DNA from: 2-01-FULL-50-23 sp964509695
GTDB lineage: Bacteria > Patescibacteriota > Microgenomatia > UBA1400 > MFAQ01
Reading direction: 5' to 3'
NCBI GenBank assembly: GCA_964509695.1
Contig: CAZDXN010000003.1
Span: 1 to 55,428 of the forward strand
DNA: 55,428 bases
This document shows positions 16,950-25,239 of the stretch, piece by piece. How positions within the stretch are numbered: position 1 is the stretch's first letter; each line of letters begins with the position of its first letter. The notes under the pieces are model-generated. The model did no database searches. It was given only the letters and a program-made list of their open reading frames with translations, and had not been told where the DNA came from. The position numbers were made by a program, and so were the translations under genes.

Positions 16950-16978
16950 AATGTACATTCTAATGTACATTTTGTCAA
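16950..16978 (-). promoter_or_regulatory. Promoter/operator of the Phd-PIN module
   Basis: Two copies of the self-complementary decamer AATGTACATT (16950-16959 and 16962-16971), 2 nt apart, overlap a TTGACA (complement of 16973-16978), 17-nt spacer, TACATT promoter. The ATG follows 6 nt after the -10 box. Confidence 0.75.
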
Positions 16979-17061
16979 GCAAGTTGACAGGTAGTGGTAG
17001 AATTGTGCTTATCTGATCTAGAACTTTATATATTTATATAGATAGTAGGTATCATAAGTTT

Positions 17062-17089
17062 GGAACAGAGCACTTTAATAATCTGTTCC
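17062..17089. promoter_or_regulatory. 8-bp inverted repeat upstream of the 75-residue gene
   Basis: GGAACAGA and TCTGTTCC flank 12 nt of AT-rich sequence, about 35 nt before the start codon. It could be an operator or a leader hairpin; the sequence alone does not decide. Confidence 0.45.
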
Positions 17090-17124
17090 ATAAATAAAAT
17101 CCACACCACAAGGAGAAATAGCTG

Positions 17125-17352
17125 ATGTATTTGATTCCGTTGTATCGATTGCTTGATCGAAACTCGGCCCCACCGCACTCCAAAATTGTGATGGTGAAAC
17201 TTTTGAAATGCACTGGTACTTGTAAAATGAATCTCAGGGCGTTTTTGGCTGATCGTGAAATGCAGGCGCTTGTGACTCTTGATTTGGTCGCTTGGAAAGA
17301 TCGCCGCCTCGTTGTGACTGAAAAGGCCCGTAAATTGGTCGAAGCCGACTAG
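17125..17352 (+). CDS. Small SD-led protein, unknown
   Basis: 75 residues. AAGGAG lies 12 nt before the ATG. The predicted fold is helix-rich with a C-terminal basic helix (DRRLVVTEKARKLVEAD), somewhat like a small winged-helix domain, but no family is recognised. It is followed after 86 bp by the membrane protein gene in the same orientation; the gap holds CCCC/GGGG and AAAGG elements that could act as an attenuator. Confidence 0.7.
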   Translation: MYLIPLYRLLDRNSAPPHSKIVMVKLLKCTGTCKMNLRAFLADREMQALVTLDLVAWKDRRLVVTEKARKLVEAD

Positions 17353-17438
17353 CCCAAAGCTCATCGGGCAAAAGGTGAGCATTTCAATCAGCCCCCTTCG
17401 GGGCAATATGTCTTACGCCCCTTTGAAAGGAGGGCAAA

Positions 17439-18785
17439 ATGACAAACTTACATCAAAATCGTCCTTTGTCGGTAGTTAGTCCCGGCGAAACTATTGAGGA
17501 GAAACTAGCTCGTCTTCGCAACAAAGCGTACCTCCCTCCTTCCCCCGCTGTTCCTCAGGCCGCACCACAGGAAGAAGTCGAAGAACTTGGCGGTGATGAC
17601 GACGAGGGAGAACCAGATATGTCAGGCGTGATTGAAAAAGACCGGGGGGGGTTCTTGGACGGCATCTTCGATGCCATCGACGAGAACCTGCCGCGGAACG
17701 CTCCCGACTTCGTCAACAGCAAGACGATCGTGTTCGGCGTGCTGGGAATCGCCGTGTTGTTGCTGATCGTTGGCTTGGTGTTCGCCCTCTCGGGCGGCGG
17801 CCCTTCGAACTCAGCGACGGTGTTACCCTCGGCTACGGCCGTTCCGACCATGGCTCCGGCGCCGACGCCGGTCGATCCGCAAGTACTGCTGGAGCCGGCC
17901 AAGGTCGAAATTAACCTTTTGGCTCGGCCGTTCACTTTGCTGGGGTGGGTGGATCGCTTCCCGTGGTTCCTAGTCACGTTTTTGACTGTGGTACCACTGG
18001 CCCTGATCATGCTGATGGTGTCTGATAGACTATCAGCTCAGGAGTTGACGGACCTGCGAGTGATCGGTATTGGCCTGCTGTTATTGCTCGTTGCGATGAC
18101 CGCGGCAGAGGGGTGGACGGCCCTCTTGCAGAATATGAAGGCCCAGCCCCCGCCCGGCTTTTCTCCCAACACTCTGGTTGTCCTCGGATTGTTGGCAAAC
18201 ATCATTGCCTCGGGGATTGCCTCGTATCAGGGGAAAACCGACTGGACAGGACTGGCTGTCTCGGGGTTCTTCATTCCGGGCGTGTTTCTGGCTGGTTGGT
18301 ATAGCCATGACATGGCCTGGTCAGTTACAGGCTGGGTGATGATGGCCTTGGGGTTGGCAATTGAGATTTTGGAAATCAGCCGTCTTCATCGGACCTTGGC
18401 AGCCGTGATCATCGGTATGGTCGCGATGGTCATGTTTTACGTCGGTATCGGCGTAGGGCTACTCGCCGTTTACGGCGTGGACGCGTTGGCGGTGGCAAAC
18501 TCCGCGGCGTTGATGAACAATACTGCCATGAAGGTGGTTGTTCGCGCTATCCACTCGAGCAGGACGTTGATTGCGGCATTTGTGGGAGCGGCAATCGCGG
18601 TATTCGGGTCGCAACCCTTGGCAATGATTTTCGTCAAGGAGACGACTCGGGCCTACACCACCAACCGTGACTTGAACGATCGGGCATCGGAAACCGCCCG
18701 CTGGGATTCGATGGTCATCGGGGTGATGCTGGTCGCTTTGACGGTGGTCCCCTTGACTGGGTTGATTTTGTCGTTTGCCCAGTAG
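17439..18785 (+). CDS. Polytopic membrane protein, unknown
   Basis: 448 residues with AAAGGAGGG before the ATG. Residues 1-90 are cytoplasmic and acidic (ELGGDDDEGEPD). A first membrane segment (about 95-118) and a Pro/Ala-rich linker (about 122-150) precede roughly nine further hydrophobic segments, including VPLALIMLMVSDRLSAQ, a GIGLLLLLVAM segment and a VIIGMVAMVMFYVGIGVGLL segment. No transporter signature is recognised. C-rich codon use as in the other SD-led genes. Terminator hairpin at 18805-18832. Confidence 0.8.
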   Translation: MTNLHQNRPLSVVSPGETIEEKLARLRNKAYLPPSPAVPQAAPQEEVEELGGDDDEGEPDMSGVIEKDRGGFLDGIFDAIDENLPRNAPDFVNSKTIVFGVLGIAVLLLIVGLVFALSGGGPSNSATVLPSATAVPTMAPAPTPVDPQVLLEPAKVEINLLARPFTLLGWVDRFPWFLVTFLTVVPLALIMLMVSDRLSAQELTDLRVIGIGLLLLLVAMTAAEGWTALLQNMKAQPPPGFSPNTLVVLGLLANIIASGIASYQGKTDWTGLAVSGFFIPGVFLAGWYSHDMAWSVTGWVMMALGLAIEILEISRLHRTLAAVIIGMVAMVMFYVGIGVGLLAVYGVDALAVANSAALMNNTAMKVVVRAIHSSRTLIAAFVGAAIAVFGSQPLAMIFVKETTRAYTTNRDLNDRASETARWDSMVIGVMLVALTVVPLTGLILSFAQ

Positions 18786-18804
18786 GAGCATGGAACAGAT
18801 TTTC

Positions 18805-18832
18805 CCGCTCTCGTCGAAAGACGGGGGCGGGA
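18805..18832 (+). terminator. Hairpin after the membrane protein gene
   Basis: CCCGCTCTCGTC-GAAA-GACGGGGGCGGG, a 12-bp stem with two T-G wobbles and a GAAA loop. There is no strong T tract, but a second AAGGGA/TCCCTTT hairpin follows. Confidence 0.65.
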
Positions 18833-18875
18833 GTTCAAATAAGGGAATTTGAAAAAGTCCCTTTATAGAACTTAG

Positions 18876-18904
18876 TTGACATGGATAGAATATAGCTATA
18901 AGAT
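18876..18904 (+). promoter_or_regulatory. Promoter of the 471-residue protein gene
   Basis: TTGACA (18876-18881), 17-nt spacer, TAAGAT. The start codon is about 40 nt further on, so this gene has a true leader without an obvious Shine-Dalgarno sequence. Confidence 0.6.
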
Positions 18905-18943
18905 ATGCGCTAGAAATTTATTATTAAGTAAATTTGGTTCAAA

Positions 18944-20359
18944 ATGGCAAGTGAACGTTGGGATGATGCTAAAGAACAGTTAATAACTGGGCTACAAAAG
19001 GTTGATCGAAATATATACAGGACCTTATTTTTGAGAGGACATCTTTCTTTTGAACCTGCTGTGATTCAGGAGGTTGATGGAGTTGAAGGAAGGCCGAGAA
19101 TGAGAAGGGTTTCTTTACCCTTTACGGTTGACAAGGAGGCATATCCGGCCGTAAATAATTCAAAGGTTTCTCGGAAATTTCCAACGTTCCCGAGGGTTAC
19201 ATTGACCTATTTTGATGGTAATCCTACGATGGCCGGTGATGAGGTGGTGGTTGTCCAAACCCACGGAGACTTTGAGGGGATAAATGTTGGAGTGTCGCCG
19301 GTGCTTGAAAAAGGTGTAGTTTGGTCGATATTTCTTCCGGCAAGGGTTGTGGAACAGGTTCAGATAACAGCAGATGCTACATCTTTGGAAGCGGGCGGGT
19401 CGGTGACCGTTGATGCGAAGTCAGGTAGAAGACTGTTGGGACTAAAAGAATTGAATTCTGTTCCTGTCGAAGAAGCCTTGAAAGCTCAAGCGGATGCTAC
19501 AGCTTATGATATTGCGGCTCACTTTGTGGAAGTTTTGGACAGATCTTCAAGTCCGGGAATCAAGGTTTCGATTGAGGACATGGTAACAGCCATTACGTTA
19601 TTGACAGAGGGGAACCCGATTTTAGCAATGCGTTGGGAGACATTACGAGATCGATTGGAGGTAGCTAGATATGCGATGATGTATCCGGATCTGGTGTCTT
19701 TGGTATTTCAGTCACTGGTTGATTTGTCTGGAGGAGAGGACGGAAACAGCGCTTTCGTTAAATTCACCGATGATCTTCGCTATGGGAAGGCACATACCTG
19801 GAGCCAAATAATGCACCGGATTAATTCGATACCTCAGGTAAGAATTCCTCGGGGAGGTTTGGTGGATTTGACCTATAGAGGTTTATTTACTCAACCAACG
19901 ATGAGCCAGCGCGAAACTGATCAAAATGGCTTTACCAACGTTCCTGCAAGCGTTTTATTGGCAGGTCCCGGTTTGAGAGCCATAAGGGGTAGGTTGGAAT
20001 ACTATTTATCAGAAGGTTTTCAACAGGCACTTGATCAAATTAGCAATGCCGCTCAAGATCGTCAAAAAGCTGCCCTTAAGGTTATGTACACTAGAATAAA
20101 GGCTGAGGAGGCAGGACTAAATAAAATAGCGGAGCAGATGGCGGTAGTTCAAAGAAAAGTAAGGCGTCAGGTGGTTGCGGGAATGGAAAATGTGGCTTCT
20201 GCAATGACGTTACAATTATTGGCCGATTTGGTGGGGATGGATGTTCCAGCCGAAGATGTTGAGAAGTTAATTGGTGCCGGGGCAATTCAACAGGCGATGA
20301 GGAAGGCGGACTTAACTGCGGGTGGTACCCCGGCTGCTTTAAAAGCCGCTAGAAGATAA
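18944..20359 (+). CDS. Hypothetical protein, 471 residues
   Basis: Not recognised. The N-terminal half (1-160) is beta-rich; residues 170-450 are mainly helical, with a long charged stretch near 370-410 (AAQDRQKAALKVMYTRIKAE and beyond) likely to be a coiled coil. No signal peptide or membrane segment. Ends with a Gly/Ala/Lys tail. It overlaps the convergent peptidoglycan hydrolase gene by 11 bp. Confidence 0.7.
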   Translation: MASERWDDAKEQLITGLQKVDRNIYRTLFLRGHLSFEPAVIQEVDGVEGRPRMRRVSLPFTVDKEAYPAVNNSKVSRKFPTFPRVTLTYFDGNPTMAGDEVVVVQTHGDFEGINVGVSPVLEKGVVWSIFLPARVVEQVQITADATSLEAGGSVTVDAKSGRRLLGLKELNSVPVEEALKAQADATAYDIAAHFVEVLDRSSSPGIKVSIEDMVTAITLLTEGNPILAMRWETLRDRLEVARYAMMYPDLVSLVFQSLVDLSGGEDGNSAFVKFTDDLRYGKAHTWSQIMHRINSIPQVRIPRGGLVDLTYRGLFTQPTMSQRETDQNGFTNVPASVLLAGPGLRAIRGRLEYYLSEGFQQALDQISNAAQDRQKAALKVMYTRIKAEEAGLNKIAEQMAVVQRKVRRQVVAGMENVASAMTLQLLADLVGMDVPAEDVEKLIGAGAIQQAMRKADLTAGGTPAALKAARR

Positions 20360-21899
20360 CCCTCTTATTTTTACGTGATTTTCTAGTCTTTTGGAGTTTG
20401 AGGGCCAATAGAATGCGAAACCTCTCAGTATCTTTTCTTTCTTTTCTGGTTTTATTGAAGGCAAAGGTTAGGGCTGAAACAAGACTGACGAGTCCAAGGG
20501 CTGACGGTATCGGATATTGATTTAATATAATTCTTAAGATATTTATTCGTTCCCGGGCGTTGTTTTGGGTCGCTTCGGCTAATCTAACGATCTCTCGCCA
20601 GTAGGTGCCGTCGAGAATTGGGGGAATTGAATTGCCCTTGGGATTGACAGCGCCGACGGGGGCGGGGGTAATACCATTGAGACCTTTGGTGAAAGCCAGA
20701 ATTTTGGTTGCCTGGTCGTAACCTTTGTCACCTAGGTTCCAGCCTTGTAAAATAAGTTTTCCGTGACCGTCGTTAACAGCGTACTTTCTGGTTTTGTCGT
20801 TGAGGGGCGCGGTTGCGGAGAAGAGCTGTTTGGCCAGTTGTTCATTTCCTGTAGCAAGAGCGTCAAGTACTCCGATTCGTTTCAACATATGATAGGCTTC
20901 TTGAGCCGATTGGTATGGGTCGTAGATACTTTCTTTGGTCAATTCTGGATCATTGGCCATTTGGATGTCCCAGGTTCCTCTCATAAACTGGTGAGTTCCG
21001 ATGGCGCCGACAGAAGAAATACAGAGGTTGTCGGGAAATCCCCCAATGCCATCTTTCGAGTATTTTTGATTCCAGAAACCGTCTTGAGGACAGTAGGTTC
21101 CTCCCGATTCAGAGATGGTGGTGCCATAGACAAAGACGGCATCTTGATCGGTACCGCCGGCATCATGAACGGCGTCCCAGACTGTTTGATACATATTTAG
21201 ATAATGGCCATTTTCGACCGACCACTTGACGAGGTCAAGAACTTGGACGAAATAGACTTTATCAGTACCAAAAATTGCTGGACTAACATCTGTTTCATAG
21301 GATTTTAGGGAGGCTGGGATTCGATTGGGATCTGAAAAAGCGACTCCAAAATGAAGATGGCGGGGGATTTGACTGCCGTTTTTATCACAATCTGCCTCAA
21401 AGCCCGCACAGGAGGCATTGCCAAGTATTTCGCTTCCGGTGACGATGGAGCCTGTTTGTTTGGGGGGAAGTTGGTCGAGATGATAGACGGTTGAGAAGAT
21501 TCCGACACAAGCACCCATACCTTCGATAACTAAGCCATTCTTACCGGTACCGGACGGATCTGAACCAATCCAGCGAACAATTCCGCCCTCAGGAAAGATG
21601 TTTCCGGCGGCCACTACATTGGGAAGATCGACGGAGGGGTATTCTTTGTTGTTTGTATTGGCATGGATGCCATTCGGTTCGTAGTAGTTTGGCCAGGCGG
21701 GGTTGATATAGGGTTCGATTGGCTGGCCGAATTGAGAGACGGGTCCGATGGTGCAGCCGGGAACGGGCATAGAATTTCTGTCCTGCTCGGGGTTACTCGA
21801 TGAGGCTGATATTGGTTTAACTGGACCGAGCATCATCCCAATAACGGAGACGGTTCTGATCCCATTGCGTAGATAATATTCTAGGCTATACCGAGGCAT
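20349..21899 (-). CDS. M23-type endopeptidase fused to a lytic-transglycosylase-like domain
   Basis: 516 residues from the ATG at 21899; two TATAAT boxes just upstream favour this start over one 48 nt earlier. N-terminal secretion signal (about 10-30). Residues 60-210 form an M23/LytM-like beta fold with YHLDQL and PRHLHFGV (the HxH zinc motif). Residues 250-400 resemble an SLT/lysozyme-like domain (SESGGTYCPQDGFW, VGAIGTHQFMRGTWD). A hydrophobic segment (about 465-485) and a basic tail anchor the C-terminus. It probably cuts peptidoglycan during growth or surface-apparatus assembly. It splits rplA from rplJ. Confidence 0.75.
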   Translation of the reverse strand: MPRYSLEYYLRNGIRTVSVIGMMLGPVKPISASSSNPEQDRNSMPVPGCTIGPVSQFGQPIEPYINPAWPNYYEPNGIHANTNNKEYPSVDLPNVVAAGNIFPEGGIVRWIGSDPSGTGKNGLVIEGMGACVGIFSTVYHLDQLPPKQTGSIVTGSEILGNASCAGFEADCDKNGSQIPRHLHFGVAFSDPNRIPASLKSYETDVSPAIFGTDKVYFVQVLDLVKWSVENGHYLNMYQTVWDAVHDAGGTDQDAVFVYGTTISESGGTYCPQDGFWNQKYSKDGIGGFPDNLCISSVGAIGTHQFMRGTWDIQMANDPELTKESIYDPYQSAQEAYHMLKRIGVLDALATGNEQLAKQLFSATAPLNDKTRKYAVNDGHGKLILQGWNLGDKGYDQATKILAFTKGLNGITPAPVGAVNPKGNSIPPILDGTYWREIVRLAEATQNNARERINILRIILNQYPIPSALGLVSLVSALTFAFNKTRKERKDTERFRILLALKLQKTRKSRKNKRVIF

Positions 21900-21964
21900 A
21901 AATTTATTGGAGCTATTATACCCTATAAATATTATATTTTCACCCAAATGGTAGGAAAAGATTA

Positions 21965-22900
21965 TTAGAGGCTGGAGAGGTCAAGTTTTACGGATGGGGT
22001 TTGGTTGGCGGTAAGATAGGCAGTGGTGATTTTGGTCAAGCCGATTTCTTTGAGAAGTGCGGTGAGATTGCCGGTCAGTTCGTCAACCTTTTGACTGGTT
22101 TTGCCAAGGCTGACGTGGATGATGGGGAACTTCGGCTCGGTTTTGTAGGTAATCGTAGCCCCGGCGGAGAGCTGTTTGGCCCGGCCTTCTGGGTCGGCAG
22201 TGACTGTGCCGCTCTTGGGATTGGGCATCAGGCCTTTGGGGCCTAGAATCTTGGCGTAGCGAGCTAGTTTGGGCATGTCTGCCGGGGTAGCCAGAAGAAC
22301 ATCGAAGTTAAATTCATTGTTGTTTAGGGCGGTGACGGTTTTGTCGGAGAATATTTCGACGCGAACATTCTTGCCGGTAGAGAAGGGGGTTTTAACTTCA
22401 CCGCGAAGACCGGTGTCGATGACGTTTAGATGAAGGTCGATGGTTCTAGTTCCGCCGGCGAGGGAGATTAGCTTTTCGAGAGCGACTTTTGGAGCCAGAA
22501 CTTCATTACTCTTGATTTTTTTAGCGAGGATTTTGTAGCGCTTCGAGCGGCCGTAGATGTGGCTGGGGTACTTGGCGAAGTGGCTGGTGGAGATTACGGG
22601 TGCGTCATCCTCGCGAACGCGGGGATCCATACTATCTGTATAGATTCCCGATCGGGTCGGGAATGACAAAGTAGATTGCTTCGTGGGTACACTCCCTCCA
22701 GAGGCGGGCTTTGGCGCAATGACGGGGGAGTAGGTGACGTGAACTTTTTCCAGATCGGCATCGGAAAGGCCAAGGGCGAGGAGTTCGCCGTCAGTTTTGG
22801 CGGTGAGCTGTTCGGGCTTGACGCGCTTCTCACGAAGAACCTTAGCGATATTTTCCGGCAAATCTTGATATAGTTCTTTCCAATTCGTTCTAGTTGCCAT
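21965..22900 (-). CDS. rplA: 50S ribosomal protein L1 with an in-frame repeat insertion
   Basis: 311 residues against the usual ~230. The conserved L1 body begins near residue 120 (YKILAKKIKSNEVLAPKVAL) and includes the hallmark ILGPKGLMPNPKSGTV; L1 forms the mobile stalk at the ribosomal E site. The N-terminal extension (1-115) contains a helix-extension-helix segment (VLREKRVKPEQL) and 40 codons from a 120-bp palindromic repeat (22604-22723), giving the peptide SFPTRSGIYTDSMDPRVRED. Cotranscribed with rplK, 4 nt apart. Confidence 0.95.
   Translation of the reverse strand: MATRTNWKELYQDLPENIAKVLREKRVKPEQLTAKTDGELLALGLSDADLEKVHVTYSPVIAPKPASGGSVPTKQSTLSFPTRSGIYTDSMDPRVREDDAPVISTSHFAKYPSHIYGRSKRYKILAKKIKSNEVLAPKVALEKLISLAGGTRTIDLHLNVIDTGLRGEVKTPFSTGKNVRVEIFSDKTVTALNNNEFNFDVLLATPADMPKLARYAKILGPKGLMPNPKSGTVTADPEGRAKQLSAGATITYKTEPKFPIIHVSLGKTSQKVDELTGNLTALLKEIGLTKITTAYLTANQTPSVKLDLSSL
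22604..22723. repeat. 120-bp composite palindromic repeat inside rplA
   Basis: Begins GTCATCCTCGCG and ends GCGCAATGAC; it contains the ATTCCCGATC/GATCGGGAAT-type core and a GTAGATTGCTTCG unit. Exactly 120 bp (40 codons), so the frame of rplA is preserved. Same families as the intergenic repeats at 1863-2008 and 54951-55171. Confidence 0.85.
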
Positions 22901-22904
22901 ATGT

Positions 22905-23327
22905 TTAGATTATGTCTACTCCCATTGATCTGGCGGTGCCGATAACCATGTTAACAGCCGATTGTAGATTGGTGGTGTTCATATCGCCCATTTTTTTCTT
23001 GGCGATTTCCTCGACTTGGGCTATGGTCATTTTGCCGACCTTGGTCTTGTGGGGTTCTTTCGAGCCGGCCTTCAGATTGATTGCCTGTTTAATGAGAGCA
23101 GAGACGGGAGGAGTCTTCAATACGAAGGTGAAGGTGCGATCTTCATAGATGGTGACGAGAGCGGGAATGGTCTGACCGCGCATTTCTGCCGTCTTATCAT
23201 TATATTGTTTGACAAACTCCATGATGTTGACACCATGTTGACCCAGAGCAGGTCCGGTTGGAGGAGCGGGGGTGGCCGCACCGGCGGAGAGGTTTAATTT
23301 TAGAACTGCCTTGATTTTCTTGGCCAT
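22905..23327 (-). CDS. rplK: 50S ribosomal protein L11
   Basis: 140 residues, normal length, starting at MAKKIKAVLKL (ATG at 23327); a longer frame upstream is leader sequence. Signature regions: GPALGQHGVNIMEFVKQYND, KTPPVSALI, and the C-terminal rRNA-binding domain ending in GTARSMGVDI. L11 binds the GTPase-associated centre of 23S rRNA. First gene of the rplK-rplA unit; upstream is a toxin gene rather than nusG. Confidence 0.97.
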   Translation of the reverse strand: MAKKIKAVLKLNLSAGAATPAPPTGPALGQHGVNIMEFVKQYNDKTAEMRGQTIPALVTIYEDRTFTFVLKTPPVSALIKQAINLKAGSKEPHKTKVGKMTIAQVEEIAKKKMGDMNTTNLQSAVNMVIGTARSMGVDII

Positions 23328-23428
23328 ATTTGTATCCAGAGAGCGAAAAGGGTGAAAAGAAAAATTCAATTTCGCGACTTTTCGGTCACTGCCTCGCTTG
23401 TTACCGAGGTTGGACTGAGGAGATTATA
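23328..23428 (-). promoter_or_regulatory. rplK promoter and leader
   Basis: TATAAT (complement of 23423-23428) followed by CTCC, AGTCCAA and a CCTCG-GTAACAAG-CGAGG hairpin, then a pyrimidine-rich leader to the ATG. It shares the TATAATCTCC/AGTCCAA/hairpin order with the rplJ leader. Confidence 0.6.
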
Positions 23429-23867
23429 CCACAGCCGAGTAATCTTTTAGGAGTATTGGCAATGGGGAAAAGTTTATTTTGCGAACCAACTTTTCATCTG
23501 AGGTAATTAGACCTATGTTGTTGACGTGGGAGAGGGTGACGTAGGCGCTGTCATAAACCGAGATTTGGAACTTGGTCGCGTTTTGGAGACACTCGGGGAG
23601 AAGATCGTCCATTGGAAAGGTCTCCGGTTTGGATTTTACCAGTAGGTGAAGTAATGATAGTCCCTTGTTTGTGTCGATTCGGTGTCTGGAGATAGCGCTT
23701 TTGATTCCGTTTGCTATTTCATAAGACCAGAGTGATGGCGCTATCAGAACGATTTTCCCAGAAAGATAGTCTTTTTGGAGGCTGAGGGACTGGTTCGAAT
23801 ATATTTCGTCTTCGAAAATCCACTTTAAACAGGTAGAGGCATCAACGACATATGTTGGCTTGGTCAT
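23424..23867 (-). CDS. PIN-domain (VapC-type) toxin
   Basis: 147 residues. PIN motifs: YVVDASTCLKWIFEDE at the N-terminus, SLWSYEIANGI with the conserved Glu, ISVYDSAYVTLSH (Asp), and LITSDEKLVRKI. Downstream of an RHH antitoxin (1-bp gap). Its 3' end overlaps the -10 box of the rplK promoter, so toxin and ribosomal operon are packed back to back. Confidence 0.88.
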   Translation of the reverse strand: MTKPTYVVDASTCLKWIFEDEIYSNQSLSLQKDYLSGKIVLIAPSLWSYEIANGIKSAISRHRIDTNKGLSLLHLLVKSKPETFPMDDLLPECLQNATKFQISVYDSAYVTLSHVNNIGLITSDEKLVRKINFSPLPILLKDYSAVV

Positions 23868-23868
23868 T

Positions 23869-24108
23869 TCAGATTTTTCTGCCTTCGGCGATTAAGTCTG
23901 GGGTAGGAACGTCGATCTTGATTCTGGACTTTACCATGAGACGAAAAAGATCGAGTCGATCCTTGATGGCTGTCGTCTTGGAGAGGCGATATTGGGAAAC
24001 TGCATCTCGGACGATTCGAGCGATACTTCGTTTTTTTAGGAAGGCGAGTTCCCTAAGGGCTTGGTAATCTTCGGGAGAAAAGCGAATGTTTGTGGCAACT
24101 GTTTGCAT
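23869..24108 (-). CDS. Ribbon-helix-helix antitoxin
   Basis: 79 residues. The N-terminal RHH DNA-binding domain (TNIRFSPEDYQALRELAFLK then RSIARIVRDAVSQY) is followed by a toxin-binding tail. Partner of the PIN toxin encoded immediately downstream. Expression is almost certainly leaderless: the TATCAT -10 box ends exactly 6 nt before the ATG within a palindromic operator. Confidence 0.85.
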   Translation of the reverse strand: MQTVATNIRFSPEDYQALRELAFLKKRSIARIVRDAVSQYRLSKTTAIKDRLDLFRLMVKSRIKIDVPTPDLIAEGRKI

Positions 24109-24143
24109 GGTACCATGATACCATGGTATTGACTTTCTGTCAA
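24109..24143 (-). promoter_or_regulatory. Promoter/operator of the RHH-PIN module
   Basis: TTGACA (complement of 24138-24143), 17-nt spacer, TATCAT (24115-24120), GGTACC, then the ATG. Interleaved palindromes (CCATGG, GGTACC, ATACCATGGTAT) overlap the -10 box, a typical arrangement for repression by a dimeric RHH protein. Confidence 0.75.
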
Positions 24144-24153
24144 TTTACGGTGG

Positions 24154-24474
24154 CTAGCGGGTGGCGGGGAGGGTGGCCGCACAAATGCCGGATTTGATAG
24201 GCAGAGCGTTGGCTTTTCTGGCTTCACATTCGGAGGCGTAGGTAATGTCGGTTCTGGTACTGCAGACGGGCTTGTAGAGATCAGGGCAGACTGATTCGGG
24301 AGATTTGGTGGGGAGGGGAACTTTGGTGGGAGTGAGGATGACGGGGGCGGCTTTGCCGCGGATATCGAAGAGGCTGCCTTGGGGGAAGAAAATGACGGCC
24401 CCGACCAATGCTAGCAAAACTAATAGCACCGGCAGAGCCATGATGAGAGTTTCCGAGGGAGAAGAATCCTTCAT
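24154..24474 (-). CDS. Membrane-anchored Kazal-type inhibitor-like protein
   Basis: 106 residues from ATG 24474 (a CATATT box lies 7 nt upstream). One membrane segment (about 10-35: LPVLLVLLALVGAVIFF), then a Pro/Thr linker and a Cys-rich domain: VCPDLYKPVCSTRTDITYAS, then CEARK and GIC, which fits the Kazal pattern of C-P-x-Y-x-P-V-C and Y-x-S/N-E-C. Such domains inhibit serine proteases outside the cell; here it may protect the envelope against host or neighbour proteases. Only five to six Cys are visible, so the domain may be reduced. Confidence 0.7.
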   Translation of the reverse strand: MKDSSPSETLIMALPVLLVLLALVGAVIFFPQGSLFDIRGKAAPVILTPTKVPLPTKSPESVCPDLYKPVCSTRTDITYASECEARKANALPIKSGICAATLPATR

Positions 24475-24521
24475 TGACTCCAATATGGCAGAAAACTGAG
24501 AAAAGGTCAATAAAAAGTTGG

Positions 24522-24833
24522 TTAGAGAATCCTGACTCCAGTTCGTCTGATTTCGTTGGCGAGATCGTTGTTTGGATCGTTGAATTCTTCGATAGACATG
24601 GGGTGTGGTTCGATATTTTCGTTCATATCACTGGCGATGAGCATGAGTTTGGTCATCTCCGCAATTCGGTCTTTGCCGTAATTGGGTGAAACAATACATA
24701 CATCGTAGTCACTCCATTTGTGACCAGTTCCTTTAGCCCTTGAGCCAAAAAAATAAACTCCGTTTATGTTTGGTTCCGAGTTTTTTAGTCGGCTGAGATA
24801 TCGATTGATGATTTGAGAGTCTTGATTGTTCAT
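24522..24833 (-). CDS. MNT-type nucleotidyltransferase of a HEPN-MNT module
   Basis: 103 residues. Polymerase-beta-like nucleotidyltransferase motif: VYFFGSRAKGTGHKWSDYDV (GSxAKG...SDxD, residues about 27-46). In HEPN-MNT pairs this enzyme is the antitoxin, AMPylating the HEPN ribonuclease. Its start overlaps the end of the HEPN gene by 4 bp. Confidence 0.85.
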   Translation of the reverse strand: MNNQDSQIINRYLSRLKNSEPNINGVYFFGSRAKGTGHKWSDYDVCIVSPNYGKDRIAEMTKLMLIASDMNENIEPHPMSIEEFNDPNNDLANEIRRTGVRIL

Positions 24834-25216
24834 AAAAATGATCTAACCTTGTTGGCCAGATTCTGGCAAGTTCTTGTCCAGACTGAAGCGTATTCCTGAG
24901 TGGCTTTGTAATAGAATGATCGCTTGTAGTCGTCGTACCGCGCACTGATATTGAAGGAGGTAATTTCAATTAGCTGAGTGATTTCTTCTGGGGACAACTC
25001 TAAGTTGGTATTTTTGGAGAGAGTTTTTAGATCGTGAATTGATGGAACTTCTTTGTTATTTTTTGTAATTATCGCTTTAAGGAGTTTTTCAATTACTAGA
25101 TGCCAGAGAAAGAGACACCAGTCATATTTTCCCGAATCAAAAAGTTTTTGGGCTGCCTCTTCGTCGTTTTTTGCGCTATCGATCCAGTATTGTAGCTTTT
25201 CTTCTTGACTGACCAT
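24830..25216 (-). CDS. HEPN-domain protein (toxin partner)
   Basis: 128 residues, all helical. HEPN pattern: the N-terminal helix WIDSAKNDEEAAQKLFDSGK, a central HLVIEKLLKAIITKN, and a late RYDDYKRSFYYKAT segment. Family members are RNases or tRNA-targeting toxins controlled by the MNT partner. A strict Rx4-6H is not obvious, so a non-canonical or nucleotidyltransferase-substrate role is possible. TAGAAT ends 6 nt before the ATG. Confidence 0.82.
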   Translation of the reverse strand: MVSQEEKLQYWIDSAKNDEEAAQKLFDSGKYDWCLFLWHLVIEKLLKAIITKNNKEVPSIHDLKTLSKNTNLELSPEEITQLIEITSFNISARYDDYKRSFYYKATQEYASVWTRTCQNLANKVRSFL

Positions 25217-25239
25217 GATTCGATTCTAGCATAGAAGGG

